DNA from: Bacteroidales bacterium UBA3724
GTDB lineage: Bacteria > Bacteroidota > Bacteroidia > Bacteroidales > P3
Direction of reading: 5' to 3'
NCBI GenBank assembly: GCA_002371315.1
Contig: DFHL01000100.1
Location: 11,013-32,957, forward strand
DNA length: 21,945 bases
Position 1 is the stretch's first letter; each line of letters opens with the position of its first letter. Below the pieces are notes generated by a model. The model was not told where the DNA came from. It made no database searches and saw only the letters and a list, made by a program, of their open reading frames with translations. The translations under genes and the position numbers were made by a program. This document shows, one piece after another, positions 5,872 to 12,396 of the stretch.

Positions 5872-6984
5872 ATGAAGAGAGTCTTTCTACTTGGAGTTTT
5901 AATTTGTTTGCTTGGAACTATGACTGCGAACGCCCAAGTAAATTCTACGGCGAAAAGCACATCAGATGGCAAACCTGTTGTTACAACATTGATGTCAAAG
6001 AAACTGGCATACGCGTGCAGGATAAACCCACAAACAATGGGTATGCTACTTGCTCAAAGTACGGGAGCAGAAACACAACTTGCTTTAGCATGGAAACTAG
6101 AATTGATGGATGAAGGCGCACCAGAGATATGCGAGAAGTTGCTGTGGGACCTTTATGAAATCACAGACCCCTTGTTTCAAGAGAATCTACAGAGCATCGG
6201 ATTTAATTCATACGAGATTTCTCTTTCTGTCAAATTGGTTACATACCTAAAGGAGGAGAAAGAAAAGCAGGAGAAAGCATTGCGCGAGGAAAACCAGAGA
6301 AAGTTAATTGCACTACAAGATTCCTTGTTCAATGCATGGTCGAGATACGGCGTTCCAGATGATATTTCGCCAAACGTTCATGCAACAATCAAATGTTTGG
6401 ATACTGTTTCATTTGTGAAGTATATTGACAGTCTTGACCTTGATACGGTAATCAAATATACTTTTTATGTAGAAATTGACGAACATGGTGTAATAAAAAG
6501 TGCATGGTCGTATGATTCACATGACTTTCTTGAAGAAATATTAAAACGGTTACCACTGCAAGCAGCCCCCGCCAAATACAAGTTCAATGCCCTTTCAAAA
6601 AGCATTGATATGGGTTCAAAAGAAGAATTAACCATTTACGAGTTATGGGAGGGCATCGCCACTAAACGAGATGGTTATCGCCAGTCTTCTTCGGCAATTA
6701 CAGTACAGGTGAACTATAACAAGAAAAAACAGCAATGCGAAATAGTTGAGGACATTGCAGATGAAGAGCTGCTCCGAAGTATATGTAAAAGAGAAGGTAT
6801 AGAAGAGTCTTGGATATTACAGGAACTCGTTGACTATCTCAAACAGACCACACACAAAGGCAAGTTATACATAACTTTCAGACTCTATCAGCGAAAAATC
6901 AAAATAGGTCAAACGAGATGCGGCTTTATTGCTAATGGTCTATTATCTCCTAAAATCGATGTCAAGAATGTAAAAGAATTATAG
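5872..6984 (+). CDS. Secreted protein of unknown function
   Basis: 370 residues. A clear signal peptide (MKRVFLLGVLICLLGTMTAN, cleavage near ANA before QVN) predicts export to the periplasm or surface; there is no lipobox cysteine. The mature part is mixed alpha/beta. A charged helical stretch with likely coiled coil (about 125-150, rich in E, K and Q) separates an N-terminal helical part from a C-terminal part with alternating beta-like segments. I recognise no family. The gene is AT-rich with codon use unlike the flanking GC-rich genes, suggesting acquisition. It ends 2 bases before the deiminase gene, so the two are almost certainly co-transcribed. A role as partner or substrate of the deiminase is speculation. 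Confidence 0.8.
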   Translation: MKRVFLLGVLICLLGTMTANAQVNSTAKSTSDGKPVVTTLMSKKLAYACRINPQTMGMLLAQSTGAETQLALAWKLELMDEGAPEICEKLLWDLYEITDPLFQENLQSIGFNSYEISLSVKLVTYLKEEKEKQEKALREENQRKLIALQDSLFNAWSRYGVPDDISPNVHATIKCLDTVSFVKYIDSLDLDTVIKYTFYVEIDEHGVIKSAWSYDSHDFLEEILKRLPLQAAPAKYKFNALSKSIDMGSKEELTIYELWEGIATKRDGYRQSSSAITVQVNYNKKKQQCEIVEDIADEELLRSICKREGIEESWILQELVDYLKQTTHKGKLYITFRLYQRKIKIGQTRCGFIANGLLSPKIDVKNVKEL

Positions 6985-6986
6985 AA

Positions 6987-7958
6987 ATGGCAATAACTGG
7001 ACTTATATTGGCCATAGGAATAGCAATCCAAACTTGCATTATTAACACTTTCAATATTCAGAGCACAGATATGAGTAACACAAATTCAGTAAAACAAACC
7101 GTCTATATATCGGAGCTACTGCTGGAGCGGTACCCGGAGACATGCAAGAACCTAATCAACATTCTCGAAAAACATAAGGTCAACTACTCTTTCATAAAAG
7201 GCACAAAAGACATTTGGTGCAGAGATTATATGCCCGTTCAAACAGAATCGGGCAAGCTTATTCAGTTCAAATATGACCCAAGTTATTTGAAAGGTAAAAT
7301 GGAATGGGAAGATTCTCGTTCCGACGTGAGGGAGATATGCCGCATGAATAATCTTGATGTCACTTTCTCCGACATAAACCTTGACGGCGGCAATGTACTA
7401 ATCTGCAAAGGAAGAGCTATTCTATCAGACCGGATTTTTTCAGAAAATCCCACATATGAGAAAGAGTCTATGATAAACGAATTATCAAAGTTGCTGGAAT
7501 GCGATGAAATAATAATCATCCCTGCACAAAAAGGTGATTTTACAGGACACGCAGACGGAATGGTTAGATTTGTCGACAGAAACACCATTATAGGGAATCG
7601 ACTTGCGGACGAATACAAATACTGGCAAAAAGGTATGCAAGAGGTTTTGGATAAATACAACCTTACCTACATTGACATGCCGTTTTTGACAGACATGAAA
7701 GAACGAAAATACCCAAATAGCGCTGTGGGAATATATGTGAATTTTTTAGAGGTTAATGATTTGATAGTTGTACCGATATTTGGCAGGGAGGAAGACAAAC
7801 AGGCTGTGGAAATACTCCAAAAGGCATTTCCAAACAAGATAATTGAGACAATCAACTATAATGATGTAGCGAAAGAGGGTGGTTTGTTGAATTGCACAAC
7901 ATGGGTAGTAAAAAAAAACATGAAACGGTATAAAATGAGTCATTACACCCCCAATTGA
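6987..7958 (+). CDS. Agmatine deiminase / peptidylarginine deiminase (PAD_porph) family protein
   Basis: 323 residues from the first ATG. The guanidine-modifying fold's catalytic elements are all present: WCRDYMP (D80), DGGN (133-136), GHAD (H188, D190) and the nucleophile in LNCTTW (C303). Family members hydrolyse agmatine or peptidyl-arginine guanidinium groups, releasing ammonia; the substrate here cannot be read. The first 25 residues are hydrophobic and would make an N-terminal membrane anchor. A start at the ATG of 7071 (295 residues) would give a cytoplasmic enzyme, so location depends on the true start. The last eight residues (KMSHYTPN) and the stop are encoded by the first unit of the 41-bp repeat array, so the native 3' end was replaced. 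Downstream partner of the secreted protein at 5872. Confidence 0.8.
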   Translation: MAITGLILAIGIAIQTCIINTFNIQSTDMSNTNSVKQTVYISELLLERYPETCKNLINILEKHKVNYSFIKGTKDIWCRDYMPVQTESGKLIQFKYDPSYLKGKMEWEDSRSDVREICRMNNLDVTFSDINLDGGNVLICKGRAILSDRIFSENPTYEKESMINELSKLLECDEIIIIPAQKGDFTGHADGMVRFVDRNTIIGNRLADEYKYWQKGMQEVLDKYNLTYIDMPFLTDMKERKYPNSAVGIYVNFLEVNDLIVVPIFGREEDKQAVEILQKAFPNKIIETINYNDVAKEGGLLNCTTWVVKKNMKRYKMSHYTPN

Positions 7959-8152
7959 TTTTTAAAACGGCCAAAATGAATCATTACAGTCCCAATCGAT
8001 TTTTAAAACGGCTAAAATGGACCATTACAACGCCAATCGATTTTGAAAACGCCTAAAATGGACCATTACAGCGCCAATTGATTTTGAAAACGGCCAAAAT
8101 GAGTCATTACAACGCCATTTGATTTTGAAAACGCCTGAAATGGGTCATTTCG
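7932..8152. repeat. 41-bp tandem repeat array, five units plus a partial
   Basis: Units begin at exactly 7932, 7973, 8014, 8055 and 8096, with a degenerate partial unit from 8137. The consensus runs AAAATGRRYCATTACA, then CCAAT[TC]GATTTTKAAAACG. Copies differ at a few positions, and a short match to the unit's end also precedes the first copy (7920-7931). The units are contiguous with no spacers, so this is not CRISPR. The ATGRRYCATTA core resembles the repeated transposase-binding ends of IS21-family elements, but no transposase is nearby. The first unit supplies the deiminase C-terminus and stop codon. The remainder fills the gap to the gene at 8203. Confidence 0.9.
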
Positions 8153-8202
8153 TCCACTGAAAAATTTAAAACAGCATATAATAACCAAAAACAACAATAA
8201 CT

Positions 8203-8637
8203 ATGGATGCAACGAAATTCAATGAAAAGGCTTTAAGCAATTATCCCGTGGCCTTTTATTTCAGCGCGGTGAAAGCATTTGAGGAGCGCATCCGCGCGGC
8301 GGAATGCGGACAGGAGCGGTTCCAAAGGATGCGGGACGAGTACAGCAGGCTGTTCAAGGCGTTCGACGAGGCCTACAAGCGGACGCAGAAGAGCGAGCTG
8401 ACGGCGAAGATTGCCGCCCTGGACAAGGAGAGGGACGGCTACGCCTACGTGATGCAGAAGGTGGCCGAGGCGTGGGCCGCGAAACTCGAGGACGAGACGC
8501 TGGCGGTGCACGGCCGCAGGGCGGCGGATGACGCGCAGCAGTTTGAGCTCGCTTTCCGCTATCTTGTGGTGGTGCCGTCGTGGCTCCAGCGTTTGCCGGC
8601 GAGGGTGTCTGGCATTCCTTCTGTGCGCAGCAGGTAG
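8203..8637 (+). pseudogene. DUF6261-like protein, 3' truncated
   Basis: The open frame gives 144 residues, but only about the first 106 look native: an all-helical, highly charged sequence (for example EYSRLFKAFDEAYKRTQKSE and AALDKERDGYAYVMQKVAEA). This resembles the N-terminal half of DUF6261 proteins, helical Bacteroidota proteins of unknown function that are usually over 200 residues long. At 8521 the DNA enters a 44-bp patch matching hutI, after which the frame runs antisense through the end of the lipoprotein gene to 8637. So the gene has been cut and joined to unrelated DNA. The family call is tentative; the truncation is supported by the patch itself. Confidence 0.5.
8521..8564. repeat. 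hutI-derived patch with internal deletion
   Basis: 8521-8556 matches 2557-2592 inside hutI at 35 of 36 positions, same orientation (single difference at 8542). Directly overlapping it, 8551-8564 matches 2884-2897 of hutI at 14 of 14. Read on the minus strand, the patch is hutI codons I60-A61-E62-S63 joined in frame to E163 through R172, with the shared hexamer GAAAGC at the joint. That is what a 297-bp deletion between two GAAAGC copies in a hutI gene would leave. The patch lies exactly between the truncated DUF6261-like gene and the lipoprotein gene. Confidence 0.85.
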
Positions 8638-8981
8638 ACCTGATAGTAAAGATATTCCTCCAGGTTATCGTCGTACTCGCAGGGGAACTGGGAGCAGACG
8701 GCCTCGTCGTCGATCTGCGACAGGATGTCGTTGTAGCGCTTCATAGCCTCGCGGTCGGCGTCGGCGGTAGTTCCCTCTACGGTGAAAATCCTCACCTCGT
8801 CGGTGAAGAAGTCGGCAATATAGTTCATATCGGCCCGACCCCACGACATATCGTTAGTGGAAATCGTGTAGTAGTGGGTGGCAGAGGTTCCTGCTGTTCC
8901 TTCTGCTCCTTCTGTTTCTTTTTCCTGGCAGCCAACGAAAAACATCGCGCATACGGCCATCATTAATAAAGTTTTTTTCAT
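8559..8981 (-). CDS. Small lipoprotein of unknown function
   Basis: 140 residues. A lipoprotein signal peptide (MKKTLLMMAVCAMFFVGC) has its lipobox cysteine at C18, followed by a charged EKETEGAEG linker. The remaining roughly 110 residues are acidic and aromatic (YYTISTNDMSW, YDDNLEEYLYYQVYLL) without a family I recognise. It should be anchored in the outer or inner membrane. The stop codon at 8559-8561 lies inside the hutI-derived patch, so its C-terminus may also have been altered by that rearrangement. It follows ruvB on the same strand by 62 bases and could be co-transcribed or have its own weak promoter. Confidence 0.75.
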   Translation of the reverse strand: MKKTLLMMAVCAMFFVGCQEKETEGAEGTAGTSATHYYTISTNDMSWGRADMNYIADFFTDEVRIFTVEGTTADADREAMKRYNDILSQIDDEAVCSQFPCEYDDNLEEYLYYQVYLLRTEGMPDTLAGKRWSHDGTTTR

Positions 8982-9043
8982 AATTATGGTTTTTTTATGG
9001 TTTGCATTTGTTTGATTTTTATCGATATTTCAAGCAACAGCTG

Positions 9044-10072
9044 CTATAGTTCAAGCTGCTGCTGGTTGCCGTTGGTTTTCAGTTTGCCCAGATGCTGGTA
9101 GGCGAGGGCCGTAACTTCGCGGCCGCGGGGGGTGCGCATTATGTAGCCTTCCTGAATCAGGTAGGGCTCGTAGACCTCCTCGATGGTGCCGGCCTCTTCG
9201 CCCACGGCGGTGGCAATGGTGCCGAGGCCCACAGGACCGCCCTTGAACTTGTCGATGATGGTCGACAGGATGCGGATGTCCATTTCGTCGAGGCCGTTGC
9301 GGTCGACGTTGAGGGCCTGAAGGGCATAGCGGGCAATGTCGAGCGTGATGGTGCCGTCGCCCTTGACCTGCGCAAAGTCGCGCACGCGGCGCAGCAACAG
9401 GTTGGCGATACGCGGTGTGCCGCGGCTGCGGCGGGCTATCTCGAGGGCCGACTCGCTGGTGATTTTGACCTGCAGCAGCTCGGCCGAGCGGTTGACGATA
9501 CGGGTCAGCGTCGGGGCGTCGTAGTACTGCAGTCGGCAGGTGATGCCGAAGCGGGCACGCAGGGGTGCCGTGAGCATACCGCTGCGCGTGGTGGCGCCGA
9601 TGAGGGTGAATGGCTTGAGGTTGAGCTGGACGCTGCGTGCCGCAGGACCCGACTCAATCATTATGTCGATGCGGTAGTCCTCCATAGCCGAATAAAGGTA
9701 TTCCTCGACAATAGGGGAGAGGCGGTGGATTTCGTCGATGAAAAGTACGTCGTTCTGTCCCAGCGATGTGAGCAGTCCTGCCAGGTCGCCCGGCTTGTCG
9801 AGCACGGGGCCTGAGGTCATTTTTATATTCACGCCCAGTTCGTTGGCGATGATATGCGAGAGGGTTGTCTTGCCCAGGCCCGGAGGCCCGTGGAGCAGGA
9901 CGTGGTCGAGCGATTCACCGCGAGCCTTGGCAGCCTGGACGTAGATGCGCAGGTTGTCGAGCACCTGCTGCTGTCCGGCAAAATTGTCGAAGGCCTTGGG
10001 GCGCAGGGCGCGTTCCACCTCGCGTTCGCGTGCGCTCTGACTCTTTCCTGTGGGGTCTAAATTGTCGTTCAT
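9044..10072 (-). CDS. ruvB: Holliday junction branch migration ATPase RuvB
   Basis: 342 residues, standard RuvB length. It is the hexameric AAA+ motor that, with RuvA, drives branch migration of Holliday junctions. Visible parts: N-terminal LRPKAFDNFAGQ (23-34), Walker A GPPGLGKT (62-69), Walker B FIDEIH (D113, E114), sensor 1 GATTRSG (159-164), the arginine-finger region LRARFG, and the C-terminal winged-helix domain with GLGTIATAVGE and QEGYIMRTPRGR. The start is the ATG at 10070-10072 (MNDNLDPTG). An upstream extension to 10129 lies in the promoter region and lacks RuvB similarity. A -7-like TAATTTTG on the minus strand (10127-10134) fits a promoter 55 bases upstream of the start. Confidence 0.96.
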   Translation of the reverse strand: MNDNLDPTGKSQSAREREVERALRPKAFDNFAGQQQVLDNLRIYVQAAKARGESLDHVLLHGPPGLGKTTLSHIIANELGVNIKMTSGPVLDKPGDLAGLLTSLGQNDVLFIDEIHRLSPIVEEYLYSAMEDYRIDIMIESGPAARSVQLNLKPFTLIGATTRSGMLTAPLRARFGITCRLQYYDAPTLTRIVNRSAELLQVKITSESALEIARRSRGTPRIANLLLRRVRDFAQVKGDGTITLDIARYALQALNVDRNGLDEMDIRILSTIIDKFKGGPVGLGTIATAVGEEAGTIEEVYEPYLIQEGYIMRTPRGREVTALAYQHLGKLKTNGNQQQLEL

Positions 10073-10185
10073 TGTCGGTATCTTCGTTGTTGGCGGCAGC
10101 CGGTGGCGGCCGCGCAATAGAAACTGCAAAATTACGAAAAAAAGCGCATACGGCGCGAAAGAAATGCGAAGCGGTTTGTAAGGTG

Positions 10186-10216
10186 TTTGTTGTTAGCGAA
10201 ATACAAACTATTTTAT
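10186..10216 (+). promoter_or_regulatory. Possible promoter of the universal stress protein operon
   Basis: TTTG (10186-10189) is followed after 19 bases by TATTTTAT (10209-10216), a 6-of-8 match to TAnnTTTG. It lies 62 bases upstream of the ATG at 10278 in an AT-rich divergent region shared with ruvB. Confidence 0.4.
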
Positions 10217-10277
10217 TTTTTATGCAATAATAGGAAACAGTATGCGTTAACAAAATTAAATATAGAATGTAAAGAAT

Positions 10278-11111
10278 ATGAAATCAGTTATTGTCGGTAC
10301 CGACTTTTCGAAAGGGTCGTACGTGGCACTCGAGATTGCCGTTGACATCGCCAACCAGCTGGGTAGCGGCATTAAACTATTGTGGGTCAAGAAAGAAAAG
10401 AAACTCCTGTCGGGCGAACAGATGGAGATGACCGAGCATCTGGCCGAGGAGAAACTGCAGCAGTTGTGCGAGCAGCACCAGCCGAATATGAAGGTCGGCA
10501 AGATCGAATGGGAAATACTGAGCGGCAAGGTGGCCAACTGCATCGCCGACGCCGCTCGCAGCGAGGATGCCCCGATGATTGTCATCGGCACCAACGGCGC
10601 CTCGGGATTCGAGAAATACTGGATGGGCAGTACGGCTGTGCGCATTGTGCAGGAAGCTCCCTGTCCGACGCTGACAATCCGCGAAGGATTTGATTTCCAT
10701 AAGAAACTGGACAATATCGTCGTGCCTATCCGCATCAATGCCAATTCGCGGCAGAAAGTGGCCCCGGCGGCCCAGATGGCGCGCATTTTCGGCTCGCACG
10801 TCCATATCCTTGGCCTGATAGAGACGGCGCAGGATGCGCTGACGCTGCGCACCTACCTGCAGCAGGTCGAGGACTACTTCAAGAAGGAGGGCATCCCCTG
10901 CTCGAAGTGCGGCCGACGCTATGAGAACTACTCGAAGACGGTGCTGGATTATGCAGCCAGCATCAACGCCGACCTTGTGGTCATCAACACCGAGCAGGAC
11001 CGCCTGCTGGCGCGCCTCTTCCTCGGTACCAATGCGCAGCAGATTGTCCACAATTCGCAGATACCGGTCCTCTGCATTCACCCCGAGGATATCGGCGACA
11101 TAGCCAGATAG
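10278..11111 (+). CDS. Tandem-domain universal stress protein (UspA family)
   Basis: 277 residues, two Usp domains in one chain. Domain 1 (about 1-140) opens with SVIVGTDFSKGSYVALEIAV and closes with GTNGASGFEKYWMGSTAVRI, the G-2x-G-9x-G(S/T) ATP-binding motif. Domain 2 (about 148-273) opens with NIVVPIRINANSRQKVAPAA and closes with a degenerate version (ARLFLGTNAQQIVHNSQIPV), so only domain 1 is likely to bind ATP. Cytoplasmic stress or energy-status protein; the client is unknown. It is first in an apparent operon: the flavoprotein gene starts 8 bases after its stop. Confidence 0.92.
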   Translation: MKSVIVGTDFSKGSYVALEIAVDIANQLGSGIKLLWVKKEKKLLSGEQMEMTEHLAEEKLQQLCEQHQPNMKVGKIEWEILSGKVANCIADAARSEDAPMIVIGTNGASGFEKYWMGSTAVRIVQEAPCPTLTIREGFDFHKKLDNIVVPIRINANSRQKVAPAAQMARIFGSHVHILGLIETAQDALTLRTYLQQVEDYFKKEGIPCSKCGRRYENYSKTVLDYAASINADLVVINTEQDRLLARLFLGTNAQQIVHNSQIPVLCIHPEDIGDIAR

Positions 11112-11119
11112 AAAGAACG

Positions 11120-12370
11120 ATGGAAAACGACGCTTCGAGACGTGTGGTTATTGTCGGTGCCGGTGCTGCCGGTATGATGGCTGCATACGTCGCCGTCCAG
11201 CGCGGCCTGCACGTGATTTTGCTCGAGAAGATGGACCAGCCGGGACGCAAACTGCGCATCACGGGCAAGGGCCGCTGCAACCTGACAAACACGGCACCGC
11301 TCAAGGATTTCCTGACGCACGTGGGCTCGGATGCCCGCTTTATGCGCAATTCGGCATCGGTTTTCTTCAACCGCGAGTTGATGGACCTCTTCGAGTCGCT
11401 GGGCGTGCCGCTGGTCGTCGAGCGCGGCGACCGCGTCTATCCCAAAAGCGGCAAATCGCTCGACATTTTCCTTGGAATCATTACGGCTCTCGAAGCGATG
11501 CCGAACGTCGAAATACGCAAGAATACGCGCGTAGCCTCGCTGATTGTTGAGGACGGCGTCGCTAAGGGTGTGCGCTGCGCCGACGGTGCCTTAATGCAGG
11601 CCGACAGCATCATTGTGGCCACAGGCGGAATGAGCTACCCGCTGACGGGCTCGACCGGCGACGGCTACCGTATGGCCGAACTGTGCGGACATACGGTTTC
11701 GCCGCGTTATCCGGCTTTGGTGCGTCTGGATTGCGACTTGAAAATTCCGCAGGAACTCGTGGGCTTTGTCCTTAAAAACGTGTGTCTTACGCTGACCGAC
11801 GGCGATGGGCGCAAGCTGAGCGAACACTTTGGCGAAATGACCTTCACCCCGACGGGCATCGGCGGACCTATCGTCCTGTCGGCCAGCCGTGTGGCTACAG
11901 GCCCCCTGCACAGGGGCGAGAAGGTCGTGGCTCACCTCGACCTGAAACCAGCCATCGATGCGGCCACGCTCGACAAGCGCCTTATCAACGACCTGAACAG
12001 CAACGGTACCCGCGTCTTCAACGACGCGCTCCGCCTTTGGCTGCCGGCCGAGCTGATACCGACGGCGCTGCAGAGCCTGCATATCGAATATTATAAGCGG
12101 CTCAACCAAATCAATGGCGACGAACGCAAACGCCTGCTCGCTTTCCTGAAAGACTTCTCGTTCCGCCTGACGGGGACGGGCGGCTTTGAGGAGGCTATCG
12201 TCACACAGGGCGGCGTCAGCCTAAAAGAGGTGAATCCTAAGACTATGGAGTCGCGACTGGTCAAAAACCTTTTCCTCGTCGGCGAGGTGCTCGACCTTGA
12301 TGCCGACACGGGCGGATACAATCTGCAGCTGGCCTTCACCACCGGCAATGCCGCAGGCCGCTATTGCTGA
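11120..12370 (+). CDS. HI0933-family FAD-dependent oxidoreductase (BaiN/RdsA-like)
   Basis: 416 residues, usual family length. The N-terminal FAD-binding motif IVGAGAAG (GxGxxG, G13/G15/G18) is followed by EKMDQPGRKLRITGKGRCNL, the family's hallmark. The middle holds ATGGMSYPLTGSTGDGY and the C-terminus has the second FAD contact GEVLDLDADTGGYNLQLAF. Related proteins reduce alkenes or act on bile-acid intermediates, but the substrate of this one cannot be inferred. The start is the ATG at 11120. It sits 8 bases after the stress-protein gene and 26 bases before the large exported enzyme, so it is probably the middle gene of a three-gene operon. Confidence 0.92.
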   Translation: MENDASRRVVIVGAGAAGMMAAYVAVQRGLHVILLEKMDQPGRKLRITGKGRCNLTNTAPLKDFLTHVGSDARFMRNSASVFFNRELMDLFESLGVPLVVERGDRVYPKSGKSLDIFLGIITALEAMPNVEIRKNTRVASLIVEDGVAKGVRCADGALMQADSIIVATGGMSYPLTGSTGDGYRMAELCGHTVSPRYPALVRLDCDLKIPQELVGFVLKNVCLTLTDGDGRKLSEHFGEMTFTPTGIGGPIVLSASRVATGPLHRGEKVVAHLDLKPAIDAATLDKRLINDLNSNGTRVFNDALRLWLPAELIPTALQSLHIEYYKRLNQINGDERKRLLAFLKDFSFRLTGTGGFEEAIVTQGGVSLKEVNPKTMESRLVKNLFLVGEVLDLDADTGGYNLQLAFTTGNAAGRYC

Positions 12371-12396
12371 CAATATTATTGATTTCCAAGTTACAA

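Noticed and set aside
7932..8152. CRISPR array
   Set aside because: The 41-bp units are contiguous with no unique spacers, and no cas genes are present.
10073..10129. A longer RuvB with 19 extra residues
   Set aside because: The extra residues are Arg/Pro-rich, unlike RuvB, and overlap the likely promoter; MNDNLDPTG is the usual type of start.
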